Shown here: in pieces, positions 1 through 8,204 of the stretch | Layout: each line of letters begins with the position of its first letter | Numbering within the stretch: the stretch's first letter is position 1 | From: Ferrovibrio sp. MS7 | Lineage (GTDB): Bacteria > Pseudomonadota > Alphaproteobacteria > Ferrovibrionales > Ferrovibrionaceae | DNA length: 64,000 bases | Direction of reading: 5' to 3' | NCBI RefSeq assembly: GCF_038404985.1 | Contig: NZ_JBBKBA010000001.1 | Span: 1,888,001-1,952,000 of the forward strand | The notes under the pieces: model-generated | What the model saw: only the letters and a program-made list of their open reading frames with translations | Told to the model about the DNA's origin: nothing | The model's database searches: none | Translations under genes and position numbers: made by a program

Positions 1-1
1 T

Positions 2-304
2 TTCGCCGAAGGCGTGAAGCGTAGCGGCGAGGGCGGCGGCCTGCTGCATCATCTGTTCGGTGTGCGTGCGCGCGGCCTGTTCGCTGAACTATCCGGCCCG
101 GCCGCCAGCGCCTATCTTTCCGGCATCCTGATCGGCCATGAATTGCGCGGCCATGCGCCCGCCGCGCGCCTGCTGCTGGTCGGCGAACAGGCGCTCTGCC
201 TGCGCTATGCCGATGCCGCCCGCCTGCTCGGCCGGCATGTCGAAATCGCCCCCATCGATGCCGCCGCGCGCGGTCTTCACCGTTTGAGCAAGCTGCTGCC
301 ATGA
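2..304 (+). CDS. dgoK: 2-dehydro-3-deoxygalactonokinase, C-terminal part
   Basis: This is the last 100 codons of a gene that enters from the left edge; the frame is open from base 2. The family phosphorylates 2-dehydro-3-deoxy-D-galactonate in galactonate breakdown. The visible part carries the family's C-terminal pattern (GGLLHHLFGVRARGLF, then a segment around LSGILIGHELRGH and the closing LLLVGEQALCLRYA region). Its TGA stop overlaps the ATG of the following aldolase gene by four bases (ATGA), so the two are translationally coupled. The pairing of kinase and aldolase supports the call; the N-terminal nucleotide-binding half cannot be seen. Confidence 0.85.
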   Translation, partial: FAEGVKRSGEGGGLLHHLFGVRARGLFAELSGPAASAYLSGILIGHELRGHAPAARLLLVGEQALCLRYADAARLLGRHVEIAPIDAAARGLHRLSKLLP

Positions 305-927
305 ACCTGACCGACGCCCTTAAAGCCGCGCCGCTGATCGCCATCCTGCGCGGCGTGCAGCCCGATGAAGTGCTCAGCATCGGCGATGCGCTCTATGCCG
401 CCGGCTTCCGCATCATCGAAGTGCCGCTGAATTCACCGCGCCCGCTGGAAAGCATCCAGCTTCTGGCCGAGCATTTCGGGGCTGAGGCGCTGATCGGTGC
501 CGGCACGGTGCTGAACCTGGCGCAGATGGAGGCGGTGGCCTTGAGCGGCGGCCGGCTGATCGTGATGCCGCATGGCGATATCAATATCGTGCAGGCGGCA
601 AGGCAGCGCGGCCTGACCGTGCTGCCGGGTTTCGCCACGCCGACGGAAGCCTTCGCCGCGATCAATGCCGGCGCTCATGGCCTGAAGCTGTTTCCGGCTG
701 AAGCCGCCAGCCCGGCGGTGCTGAAAAGCCTGCGCGCCGTGCTGCCGCCGGCCCTGCCGGTGCTGCCCGTCGGCGGTATCGGGCCTGACAATATGGCGCC
801 CTGGATCGCCGCCGGTGCCAGCGGCTTCGGGCTCGGTTCCTCGCTCTACAAGCCCGGCTTCACGGCCGCCGAAGTGAGCCAGCGCGCCCATGCCTGCCTC
901 GCCGCCTGGCGCGTGGGCAGGGGTTGA
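301..927 (+). CDS. dgoA: 2-dehydro-3-deoxy-6-phosphogalactonate aldolase
   Basis: A 208-residue class I aldolase of the KDPG/KDPGal family, which splits 2-dehydro-3-deoxy-6-phosphogalactonate into pyruvate and glyceraldehyde 3-phosphate in the cytoplasm. The Schiff-base lysine is K129 in the motif GLKLFPAE and the general base is E40 in IIEVPL; the phosphate-binding PVGGI and GLGSSLYKPG loops follow. Length and motifs are complete. The start overlaps the upstream kinase stop, so the order kinase-aldolase is one transcription unit. KDPG specificity cannot be excluded from sequence alone, but the kinase partner favours the galactonate pathway. A strong palindromic repeat follows the stop. Confidence 0.92.
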   Translation: MNLTDALKAAPLIAILRGVQPDEVLSIGDALYAAGFRIIEVPLNSPRPLESIQLLAEHFGAEALIGAGTVLNLAQMEAVALSGGRLIVMPHGDINIVQAARQRGLTVLPGFATPTEAFAAINAGAHGLKLFPAEAASPAVLKSLRAVLPPALPVLPVGGIGPDNMAPWIAAGASGFGLGSSLYKPGFTAAEVSQRAHACLAAWRVGRG

Positions 928-945
928 GGGCTTGTTCGTTCCGTC

Positions 946-1017
946 GTCATGCGCGGACTTGATCCGCGCATCTTTCTCCATTTGGCTTGAGATGCGCGGA
1001 TCAAGTCCGCGCATGAC
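946..1017. repeat. 28-bp palindromic repeat pair (inverted)
   Basis: Two perfect inverted arms of 28 bp (946-973 and 990-1017) flank a 16-bp loop. Each arm is itself a small palindrome (GCGCGGA...TCCGCGC around ACTTGA). The same 28-bp unit recurs at 3150-3177, with a variant at 3105-3132, so this is a dispersed REP-like family. It sits between convergent genes and can form one long hairpin, so it may also stop transcription from both sides. Confidence 0.85.
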
Positions 1018-1037
1018 GCCATGAGAGAAAGAACTGC

Positions 1038-2072
1038 CTACAGAAACTTTTCCGCGATATCGGTGGAGCTTTCGACGCCGATCTTGTCGTAATGCGCCTG
1101 GATGAATAGCTCGGCGCGCTGTCGGCCCAGGTTGAACAAATCTTCCAGGAACGACATTTCGGCATTGAATTTCGAGGAGGCGCCAAGTGCTGCCAGTTCG
1201 GCCTCGGCATCCACTGTATGAATCAGCATGCGCTTCAGGCGGCCATTGTCGTCATAGCCGTCGTCGATGATCTTGCTGACGAAATGAATCGCGCGCATTT
1301 CGCGCATCAGACTGGAATTGAACGACAGCGTGTTGATGCGGTCCATGATGCCGTGCGCGGTCTTTGGCACCGCGTCGATCTTGATCGGGTTGATCTGCAC
1401 GATCACCACGTCGCGGCTGTCGCAGTCATAGATCAGCGGGTAGATCGGCGGGTTGCCCATGTAGCCGCCATCCCAGTAATGCTCGCCGTTGATCTCCACT
1501 GCCTGGAACAGGAAGGGCAGGCAGGCCGAGGCCATCACCGCGTCGATGCTGACATCGTCATTCTGGAATACGCGGATCTTGCCGGTCAGCACATTGGTGG
1601 CGCAGACGAACAGTTTCACATGGCGGCAGCCGCGCAGGTCATCGCAATGCACGATTTTGGCGAGTATGTCGCGCAGCGGGTTTATGTTGGCCGGGTTGAG
1701 CTGGTAGGGCGAGAGCATGCGGCTGACGATGTCGAACATCAGGTAGGCCGGCGAATGGTTCATGCTGCCGGGCTGCATCACGCGGTCGAGCCAACTCGGC
1801 TGCAATGGCGAGAAACGGCTGGCTTCCGCGATGGCTTCCCAGAATTTGCGCAGTTCGATGCGCGCCATGGTGTTACCGCCAATCGCCAGGCCATGCGCCA
1901 GCACGATGGCGTTCATGGCGCCGGCCGAGGTGCCGACAACGCCCTCGATCTCGAACAGGTCGGATTCCAGCAGGCGGTCGAGCACGCCCCAGGCGAAAGC
2001 GCCGTGGCTGCCGCCGCCCTGGAGCGCCAGATTGATCTTCTTGCGTGATGCGACAGCCTTGGGCTTCGCCAT
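1038..2072 (-). CDS. Patatin-like phospholipase
   Basis: A 344-residue patatin-family lipid acyl hydrolase. It shows the oxyanion-hole glycines GGGSHG (about residues 19-24), the nucleophile elbow GTSAG with Ser49, and the catalytic Asp201 in the DGG motif (YWDGGYMGNPP). There is no signal peptide, so it is probably cytoplasmic or membrane-peripheral. The start at 2072 (MAKPKAV) was chosen because the family homology begins about 12 residues later; the open frame continues further upstream, but that part overlaps the opposite-strand methyltransferase gene and looks non-coding. In alphaproteobacteria such proteins often act on phospholipids near polyhydroxybutyrate metabolism, but no specific substrate can be named here. 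Confidence 0.88.
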   Translation of the reverse strand: MAKPKAVASRKKINLALQGGGSHGAFAWGVLDRLLESDLFEIEGVVGTSAGAMNAIVLAHGLAIGGNTMARIELRKFWEAIAEASRFSPLQPSWLDRVMQPGSMNHSPAYLMFDIVSRMLSPYQLNPANINPLRDILAKIVHCDDLRGCRHVKLFVCATNVLTGKIRVFQNDDVSIDAVMASACLPFLFQAVEINGEHYWDGGYMGNPPIYPLIYDCDSRDVVIVQINPIKIDAVPKTAHGIMDRINTLSFNSSLMREMRAIHFVSKIIDDGYDDNGRLKRMLIHTVDAEAELAALGASSKFNAEMSFLEDLFNLGRQRAELFIQAHYDKIGVESSTDIAEKFL

Positions 2073-2132
2073 GGCACTATCCCCGTGGTCCGTGGCAGAA
2101 TAAGCCCATGCCTGAGAGTGTTGCCTGAGACT

Positions 2133-2993
2133 ATGCTGATTTTCGATCCCGCAGCCAAGCGCCTGCATCGCCGCCGCGCCGCGCCGCGTTTCGCGGCCCA
2201 TGATTTCCTGCATGCCGAGATTGCCTCGCGGCTGGTCGACCGGCTCGGCGATATCCGCCGGCAGTTTCCGCTCGCGCTGGTGCAAGGCGTAGCGCCCGGC
2301 TGGCTGGCACCGCGCCTGGATCCCGCCTGCGGTGTCGAAGATTTGATCGGGCAGGGCAGCGATTTCATCGCCGATGAAGATTTGCTGCCACTGGCCGAGG
2401 GCAAATTCGATCTCGCCATCAGCCTGCTCAACCTGCATTGGGTGAATGATCTGCCCGGCGCGCTGATCCAGCTACAGCGGGCGCTGAAGCCCGATGGCCT
2501 GTTCCTGGCCGCCCTGTTCGGCGGCGAGACGCTGACCGAACTGCGCCAGGCCTGGCTGCAGGCGGAAAGTGAACTTGAAGGCGGCGTGTCGCCGCATGTG
2601 GCGCCGATGATGACCACCTATGACGGCGCCGGGCTGCTGCAACGCGCCGGTTTTGCCTTGCCCGTCGCCGATGCCGAGCGCATCAACGTCACCTATGGCG
2701 ATGTGTTCGCCTTGCTGCGCGACCTGCGCTTCATGGGCGAGGGCAATGCCTTGCGCGACCGCCGCCGGGGTTTCACCCGGCGCGCGACCCTGCTGCGCAT
2801 GGCGGAAATCTATGCCGAACGCTTCAGCGGCCCCGATGGCCGCATCACCGCCACGTTTGACGTGGTGATGCTCACCGGCTGGCGCCCGGCGCCGAACCAG
2901 CAGCAGCCGTTGAAGCCCGGCAGCGCCACGCTCCGCCTCGCCGACGCGCTCGGCACGGTGGAGCATAAGACCGGGGATAAGGCGGGGCGTTGA
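2133..2993 (+). CDS. Class I SAM-dependent methyltransferase fold protein, NDUFAF5/BioC-like
   Basis: 286 residues. The N-terminus (MLIFDPAAKRLHRRRAA) and the segment FDLAISLLNLHWVNDLPGAL resemble the NDUFAF5/BioC-like methyltransferase group, in which an arginine-rich start precedes a Rossmann methyltransferase fold. The usual SAM-binding glycine motif (LDxGCG) is degenerate here (ALVQGVAPGW), as in the mitochondrial complex I assembly factor NDUFAF5, which hydroxylates an arginine of NDUFS7. The start at 2133 is the first ATG that gives this conserved N-terminus; the frame opens earlier at 2085. It stands alone, divergent from the patatin gene. Function in complex I assembly is inferred from family resemblance only. 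Confidence 0.75.
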   Translation: MLIFDPAAKRLHRRRAAPRFAAHDFLHAEIASRLVDRLGDIRRQFPLALVQGVAPGWLAPRLDPACGVEDLIGQGSDFIADEDLLPLAEGKFDLAISLLNLHWVNDLPGALIQLQRALKPDGLFLAALFGGETLTELRQAWLQAESELEGGVSPHVAPMMTTYDGAGLLQRAGFALPVADAERINVTYGDVFALLRDLRFMGEGNALRDRRRGFTRRATLLRMAEIYAERFSGPDGRITATFDVVMLTGWRPAPNQQQPLKPGSATLRLADALGTVEHKTGDKAGR

Positions 2994-3104
2994 ACGCTTA
3001 TCTCAATGCTCGTCACCGCCGGGCCTGCCCTTCTGGCCTCTGCGCCCACGCCGCATGCGGCGGCGTGCGCTTAGAGCCCGGCGGTCTAGTTGGAAATTTT
3101 GCTG

Positions 3105-3177
3105 AGATGCCCGGGTCAAGCCCGGGCATGACGATCTAAAACATACGTCGTCATGCGCGGACTTGATCCGCGCATCT
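3105..3177. repeat. 28-bp palindromic repeat pair, one variant copy
   Basis: Arms at 3105-3132 and 3150-3177 face each other across 17 bp. The right arm is identical to the 28-bp repeat at 946-973. The left arm has the same ends but the core reads CCCGGGTCAAGCCCGGG instead of GCGCGGATCAAGTCCGCGC, with the internal pairing preserved. This compensatory pattern shows that the hairpin, not the exact bases, is conserved. It lies between convergent genes. Confidence 0.8.
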
Positions 3178-3187
3178 CAGGATCATT

Positions 3188-3838
3188 CTAGTTCCCAAAC
3201 AGCAGCGCCAGTATCCGGTCCAGCGCGCGCTCACAAGCTTGCTGGGCGGCGCGCTCGTCCTTAGCCTCGGCCAGCCACAGCACGGCTTCGTTCATGGCGC
3301 CGGAGAGCAGATAGGTGAGGGCTTCCGCCGAAAGCTGGCGCTCCGGTGGCAGGGCCGCCACCGCCGCTTCCACGCCATAGCGCAGCGAGCCCATGGCATG
3401 GCGGCCGTCGATCTCGCGCCAGCGCGGCCAGCCGAGCACGGAAGGCGCATCCAGCAGGTAGATCTGCCGCGTGCCGGGGGCAAGACAGGCTTCCAGGAAG
3501 GCGCGGCTGCCGCGCTGCAGGGCGTCGAGCGGGTTTTGCGCGCCTTCCGCTGCCCGGTTGATCGCCGCCAGCACCGTGGCGGCTTCCTGCTCCACCAGGG
3601 CCTCGAACAACGCCCGCTTGTCGGCAAAGTGATAATAGAGCGCGCCGCGCGTCACTTCGGCCTCGCGCACCACGTCCTCGGTGCCGGTGCCGGCATAGCC
3701 GCGCTCGGCGAAAAGCCGCCGCGCCACGCCCAGCAGCGCCGCCCTGGTGGCGGCATGCTTCTCGGCTTTGCTTTGCCTGGGGCTTTGCCTGGGGCTCTGC
3801 CTGGGCAGTTTGGCAGCCTTATGCTTTTCTTCTTGCAT
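3188..3838 (-). CDS. TetR/AcrR family transcriptional repressor
   Basis: 216 residues with an N-terminal TetR helix-turn-helix (LLGVARRLFAERGYAGTGTEDVVREAEVTRGALYYHFADKRALFEALV) and a C-terminal ligand/dimer domain. The start at 3838 (MQEEKHK) was chosen because a palindromic operator lies directly upstream; the frame stays open further but would then translate the operator. The first 30 residues are basic and contain a three-fold RQSP repeat encoded by three 12-bp units (3771-3806), an unusual linker. The adjacent palindrome points to autoregulation. The regulated partner is not obvious: the neighbouring VOC gene is divergent and could share control. Confidence 0.88.
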   Translation of the reverse strand: MQEEKHKAAKLPRQSPRQSPRQSKAEKHAATRAALLGVARRLFAERGYAGTGTEDVVREAEVTRGALYYHFADKRALFEALVEQEAATVLAAINRAAEGAQNPLDALQRGSRAFLEACLAPGTRQIYLLDAPSVLGWPRWREIDGRHAMGSLRYGVEAAVAALPPERQLSAEALTYLLSGAMNEAVLWLAEAKDERAAQQACERALDRILALLFGN

Positions 3839-3855
3839 ACATACAGCCTGTATGT
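3839..3855. promoter_or_regulatory. Probable TetR operator (17-bp palindrome)
   Basis: A perfect odd palindrome, ACATACAG-C-CTGTATGT, touches the start codon of the TetR-family gene. Its outer part resembles known AcrR-type operators (TACATAC...GTATGTA). The position overlapping the translation start region is typical of self-repression. Confidence 0.7.
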
Positions 3856-4032
3856 TAAATACATCCCATCGTAACGCGGGGCGGTGCCGTTTTGCCAGTG
3901 GAAAAGCGGAACTCCCGCGCCGTGACCGAGAAAAGCCATGCTGAGCCATGTTTCACGTGAAACATAAAGCGCTCATTGCGGCCAAGTATCAGAAAATATT
4001 CCTATAGCAGCGAAAGCCAAAGGAGCGTTCCC

Positions 4033-4461
4033 GTGAAACTGACCAGCTATTACCCCGTGATCTGCACCGATTCCGTCGCCGCCACCCAGGCCTATTACCA
4101 GCGGCATTTCGACTTCGCCCCGGCCTTCGAGGCCGACTGGTATGTGCATCTCACCTCGCGCCACGATGCCACCGTGCATCTCGCCGTGCTGGATGCCGGC
4201 CATGCCACGATCCCAGAGGGCTACCGCCAGCCGTTGAAGGGCGGCCTGCTGCTGAATTTCGAGGTCGAGGACGTGGATGCCGCCTATGCCCGCGCCACTG
4301 CCGAGGGGCTGGATGTGCGCCTGGCGCTGCGCGACGAGCCGTTCGGCCAGCGCCATTTCATCGTCGCTGACCCGAATGGCGTGCTGATCGACGTGATCAA
4401 GCCGATCCCGCCCAGTGCGGAATTCGCGGCCCAGTATGCGCCCGAGGCGCTGCCGGGCTGA
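4033..4461 (+). CDS. VOC (glyoxalase/bleomycin resistance) superfamily protein
   Basis: 142 residues forming one vicinal-oxygen-chelate domain with the two beta-alpha-beta-beta-beta halves ([27 protein letters not shown] and [23 protein letters not shown]...[18 protein letters not shown]). The GTG at 4033 is chosen because AAAGGAG lies at an ideal distance upstream (about 4018-4024), and the extra N-terminal residues of the longer frame do not look like this family. Members bind a divalent metal and act on small molecules or confer resistance to them; the substrate cannot be named. It is divergent from the TetR gene, so control by that repressor is possible. Confidence 0.85.
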   Translation: MKLTSYYPVICTDSVAATQAYYQRHFDFAPAFEADWYVHLTSRHDATVHLAVLDAGHATIPEGYRQPLKGGLLLNFEVEDVDAAYARATAEGLDVRLALRDEPFGQRHFIVADPNGVLIDVIKPIPPSAEFAAQYAPEALPG

Positions 4462-4550
4462 CATAACCGGTTGATCATTATTTGTTCCGTGATAGGATAA
4501 GGCCCGGTCGCCGGCTACGCCGACGACCGGCGAGCCCAGGGCGGAATAGC

Positions 4551-4650
4551 TTGGAATAAGCGCGAATAAGCCCGGTTAAGGCCGAATAAGCCGAAATAAG
4601 GAAAAATAAGAAGAAATAAGGAAGAATAAGGAGAAATAAGGATTTTTAAG
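4551..4650. repeat. Array of ten decamers ending in (A/T)TAAG
   Basis: Ten consecutive 10-bp units share the end ATAAG or TTAAG, most as NNNNAATAAG; a degenerate unit (GCGGAATAGC) precedes them at 4541-4550. The first four bases change from G/C-rich on the left to A/G-rich on the right. The array fills the gap between the convergent VOC and mrp genes. Because 10 is not a multiple of 3, it places TAA stops in all three plus-strand frames. No coding frame crosses it. Confidence 0.9.
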
Positions 4651-4749
4651 GCCGGATTTGCCGGTTTTCCAGGATGCTGAAAACGCAATTCAGGACTTTC
4701 ATCCTAGTATCCGGGGCGGTCGGCTGGCCCCGGATGCCAGGATACCCCC

Positions 4750-5934
4750 TTATTGAATGACGATGCGCGGCCCGGCGGCCTTGCCGGCGCCATGCTCGAT
4801 CTTCGCCAGCACCTGCGCGGCAATCGCCGCGTAGGCCTTGGCCTCGGCGCTGTCTGGCTGGCTCATCACGATCGGCGTGCCGCCGTCCGAAGTCTCGCGG
4901 ATCGCCATCACCAGCGGCAATTCGCCGAGGAAGTCGCAGCCGAGTTCCTCCGCCGTCTTGCGCGCGCCGCCATGTGAGAAGATGTCCGAGCGGTGGCCGC
5001 AATTCGGGCAGCAGAAATAGCTCATATTCTCGATGATGCCGAAGACCGGCACATCGACGCGGCGGAACATGTTGAGGCCCTTGCGCGCATCCAGCAGCGC
5101 GATGTCCTGCGGTGTCGAAACGATCACCGCGCCGGCCAGCGGCACGCGCTGCGCCATGGTGAGCTGCGCATCGCCGGTGCCCGGGGGCATGTCCACCACC
5201 AGCACGTCGAGTTCGCCCCAGGTAACATCGCGCAGCATCTGCTCCAGCGCGCTCATCACCATCGGGCCGCGCCAGATCATCGGCGTGTCCTCGGCCACCA
5301 GGAAGCCCATCGACATCGCCGGCAGGCCCCAGCCCAGCATCGGCTGCAGCTTCTTGCCATCCGGCGAATGCGGCTTGCCGCTGATGCCCAGCATGCGCGG
5401 CACCGAGGGGCCGTAGATATCGGCGTCGAGAATGCCGACCTTGCGGCCCTGGCGCGCCATCGCCAGGGCGAGGTTAACGGCGGTGGTGGATTTGCCGACG
5501 CCGCCCTTGCCCGACGCCACGGCGATGATCGCCTTGATCCCTGGCACGCCCGGCCGTTCGCCGACAGTCGGTTGTGCAGCGGCAGCCGGCTTCGCGGGGG
5601 CGTGAGAATGCCCGTGATGATCGTGGCCATGATGATCGTGGGCGGCCTGCCTGGGCCCCGCCTGCTTGGGCGCGGCCTTGCCCTGCGTTTGAGCAGTGAG
5701 AACGGCGGTGACGGAGGTGACGCCGGCCAGGGCGGCCACGGCGCTCTCGCAGGCCTTGCGCAAAGGCTCCTTGCGTGGGCCGTCCTGGGCTGCAACTTCC
5801 AGCACGAAGCCGATATTGCTGCCTTTCACCACCAGGCCGCCAACCATGCCGAGTTCCACCACATTCTTGCCATGATCAGGGTCCACAACCCCGCGCAAAG
5901 CCTCCAGAACTTGCGCTTCAGTCACCCCGGTCAT
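4750..5934 (-). CDS. apbC: Mrp/ApbC (NBP35-type) Fe-S cluster carrier ATPase
   Basis: 394 residues. The N-terminal MIP18/DUF59 domain (MTGVTEAQVLEALRGVVDPDHGKNVVELGMVGGL) is joined by a histidine-rich linker (HDHHGHDHHGHSH) to the P-loop domain with deviant Walker A GKGGVGKST, the DADIYGPSVPRMLG switch and the Fe-S ligand pair CPNC. The family binds a 4Fe-4S cluster at the dimer interface and passes it to apoproteins in the cytosol. The start at 5934 matches the usual N-terminus; an in-frame ATG 15 codons earlier is possible. The poly-His linker could bind metal but is common in alphaproteobacterial homologues. Confidence 0.93.
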   Translation of the reverse strand: MTGVTEAQVLEALRGVVDPDHGKNVVELGMVGGLVVKGSNIGFVLEVAAQDGPRKEPLRKACESAVAALAGVTSVTAVLTAQTQGKAAPKQAGPRQAAHDHHGHDHHGHSHAPAKPAAAAQPTVGERPGVPGIKAIIAVASGKGGVGKSTTAVNLALAMARQGRKVGILDADIYGPSVPRMLGISGKPHSPDGKKLQPMLGWGLPAMSMGFLVAEDTPMIWRGPMVMSALEQMLRDVTWGELDVLVVDMPPGTGDAQLTMAQRVPLAGAVIVSTPQDIALLDARKGLNMFRRVDVPVFGIIENMSYFCCPNCGHRSDIFSHGGARKTAEELGCDFLGELPLVMAIRETSDGGTPIVMSQPDSAEAKAYAAIAAQVLAKIEHGAGKAAGPRIVIQ

Positions 5935-6145
5935 GCTTGAAATCCCTGCAATCGTTCCAATATTGTCGCTGGCGGCCAACGACGACGTGCCGAAGGTATA
6001 ACGCGGCAGGCGTATTGGGGCAAACCGCCCGACAGGAAGGCTTTATAAACGCGGCAAGCCCGGCGGGGCCTGCCGACCGCCGATACCCCGGTCCGACATG
6101 CCGGGCCGGCTGGCGCAACAATCCCACGCGGAAGGACGGAAGAGT

Positions 6146-7276
6146 ATGCCCTGGAGCAATCAAGGTGGTGGTGGCGGTTGGCAAGGCGGCGGCGGTGGCC
6201 GCGGCCCCTGGGGCCAAGGCCCGCGCGGTGGTGGCCCCACCGGCGGCGGCGGCAACGGCGGTGGCCCGATTCCGCCCAATCTTGAAGACCTGCTCCGCAA
6301 GGGCCAGGACCGCATGCGGGACATGATGCCCGGCGGCAATTTCTCGGCGCGCGGCATTGCGCTGCTGTTCCTTGCCGCCATCGCGGTGTGGATGGGCAGC
6401 GGCATCTACCGCGTCGATACCAATGAAGCCGGCGTGGTGCTGCGTTTCGGTCGTTTCGCCGATATTACCCAGCCGGGCCTGCGCTGGCATTGGCCGTGGC
6501 CGATCGAGTCGGTGCTCACCCCGCGCGTCACCACGGTGAACCGCGAGGAAATCGGCTTCCGCACCGTCGGCGAGACCAGCACCCGCGCCGGCCAGAGCCG
6601 CGACGTGCCGGAAGAAAGCCTGATGCTCACCGGCGACGAGAATATCGTCGATATCGATTTCACCGTGCTGTGGCAGGTCAAGGATCCGCAGCTTTATCTG
6701 TTCAATGTCTCCGATGTGCAGCGCACCATCAAGCAGGTGGCGGAAAGCGCCGTACGCGAAGTGGTGGGCAAGAACCCGATCCAGTTCACGCTGACCGAGG
6801 GCCGCACCAAGATCGCCGATGACTCGCGCCTGCTGATGCAGAGCGTGCTGGATGGTTACAAGGCCGGCGTCACCATCAACCAGGTGGCGTTGCAGCGTAC
6901 CGAGCCGCCGGCATCGGTCATTGATGCCTTCCGCGACGTGCAGGCCGCACAGGCCGACCGCGAGCGCGCGCAGAACGAAGCCGAGGCCTACCGCAACGAT
7001 ATCCTGCCGCGCGCCCGCGGCGAGGTGCAGCGCATCCTGCAGCAGGCGGAAGCCTACAAGCAGGAAGTGATCGCCAATTCCCAAGGTGAAGCGGCGCGCT
7101 TCATCTCGGTCTACAACGAATACAAGCTGGCCAAGGATGTAACCGCCAAGCGCATGTATCTTGAGACCATGGAGAGCATCCTGCGCGGCACCAACAAGGT
7201 GATAATGGATACCAGTGCAGGCGGCCAGGGCGTGGTGCCCTATCTGCCGCTGCCCGAACTGCAGAAAAAGAAGTAA
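6146..7276 (+). CDS. hflK: FtsH protease modulator HflK
   Basis: 376 residues. A glycine-rich N-terminal tail (MPWSNQGGGGGW...) is followed by one membrane segment (GIALLFLAAIAVWMGSGIYRV, about residues 70-90) and the SPFH/band-7 domain, ending in a proline/leucine tail. With HflC it forms the large periplasmic cage around FtsH that restrains degradation of membrane proteins. The start at 6146 gives the standard MPW N-terminus; the frame opens at 6098 without added homology. hflC begins 12 bp after the stop, with its own GGAGG site, and degP follows, making a membrane and envelope quality-control operon. Confidence 0.96.
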   Translation: MPWSNQGGGGGWQGGGGGRGPWGQGPRGGGPTGGGGNGGGPIPPNLEDLLRKGQDRMRDMMPGGNFSARGIALLFLAAIAVWMGSGIYRVDTNEAGVVLRFGRFADITQPGLRWHWPWPIESVLTPRVTTVNREEIGFRTVGETSTRAGQSRDVPEESLMLTGDENIVDIDFTVLWQVKDPQLYLFNVSDVQRTIKQVAESAVREVVGKNPIQFTLTEGRTKIADDSRLLMQSVLDGYKAGVTINQVALQRTEPPASVIDAFRDVQAAQADRERAQNEAEAYRNDILPRARGEVQRILQQAEAYKQEVIANSQGEAARFISVYNEYKLAKDVTAKRMYLETMESILRGTNKVIMDTSAGGQGVVPYLPLPELQKKK

Positions 7277-7288
7277 GGAGGCGCCGCC

Positions 7289-8170
7289 ATGAACCGCACT
7301 GTCGTCGCCGCGCTGGTGGTGATTCTCATCGCCGCTGGTGCTCTTCTCAAGAGTTCGCTGTTCACCGTGCACCAGGCGCAACAGGCGCTGGTGGTGCAGT
7401 TCGGTGATCCACGCCGCGTCATCACCGAGCCAGGCCTGCACTTCAAGGTGCCGATGATCCAGGACGTGATCTATTTCGACAAGCGCATCCTCGGTCTGGA
7501 CGCGCAGCCGGAAGAAATCCTCACCACCGACCGCCGCCGTCTGGTGGTGGACAGCTTCGTGCGCTACCGCATCGTCGATCCGCTGCTCTACTACCAGTCG
7601 GTGCGCAACGAAGCCTTGCTGCGCAACAACCTGGCGCCTTCGGTGGCCAACGCCTTGCGCGGCGCCTTCGGCAAGCTGGATGCCATCGCCATTGTTTCGG
7701 GTGATCGCCCGGCGGCGATGCAGGCGGTGAGCACCGTGCTGGAAGTGGATGCCAAGCGGCTTGGCATCGACATCGTGGATGTGCGCATCAAGCGCGCCGA
7801 CTTCCCCGAGGCTATCGGTCAGGCGATTTTCCGCCGCATGCAGACCGAGCGCGAGCGCGAGGCCAAGGAGCAGCGCGCCACCGGCTTCGAGCTGAGCGAG
7901 AAGATCCGCGCCGATGCCGAGCGCCAGCGCACCGTGCTGCTGGCCGATGCGCGCAAGCTATCGGAAGTGCTGCGCGGTGAGGGCGATGGCGCCCGGACCC
8001 GGATTTTCGCGGAAGCCGCGAACCAGGACCCGGAATTCTACGCGTTCTACCGGTCGCTGCAGGCCTATTCCAAGTCGCTGCAGCAGAGCGACACCACGAT
8101 GATTTTATCTCCCGACTCGGAGTTCTTCCGCTATTTTACGGAAAGCCCCGGGGCGAAGTCGAAACGCTAG
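7289..8170 (+). CDS. hflC: FtsH protease modulator HflC
   Basis: 293 residues, a normal length. One N-terminal membrane segment (VVAALVVILIAAGALL) precedes the SPFH domain (SLFTVHQAQQALVVQFGDPRRVITEPGLHFKVPMIQDVIYFDKRIL is the family signature region) and a long charged helix rich in Glu/Arg. It assembles with HflK in the inner membrane with the bulk in the periplasm. The GGAGG ribosome-binding site lies in the 12-bp gap after hflK, so the pair is co-transcribed. The degP homologue starts 34 bp downstream in the same direction. Confidence 0.96.
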   Translation: MNRTVVAALVVILIAAGALLKSSLFTVHQAQQALVVQFGDPRRVITEPGLHFKVPMIQDVIYFDKRILGLDAQPEEILTTDRRRLVVDSFVRYRIVDPLLYYQSVRNEALLRNNLAPSVANALRGAFGKLDAIAIVSGDRPAAMQAVSTVLEVDAKRLGIDIVDVRIKRADFPEAIGQAIFRRMQTEREREAKEQRATGFELSEKIRADAERQRTVLLADARKLSEVLRGEGDGARTRIFAEAANQDPEFYAFYRSLQAYSKSLQQSDTTMILSPDSEFFRYFTESPGAKSKR

Positions 8171-8204
8171 GTTTCCGGCTGTTCGCACGGGCAGGAGGGT
8201 ACAC

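Noticed and set aside
4541-4650. Possible CRISPR array in the AATAAG decamers
   Set aside because: Units are only 10 bp and contiguous, with no spacers and no cas genes nearby.
6160-6405. Proline-rich reverse-strand frame opposite hflK
   Set aside because: It mirrors the glycine-rich start of HflK; a shadow of GC-rich coding.
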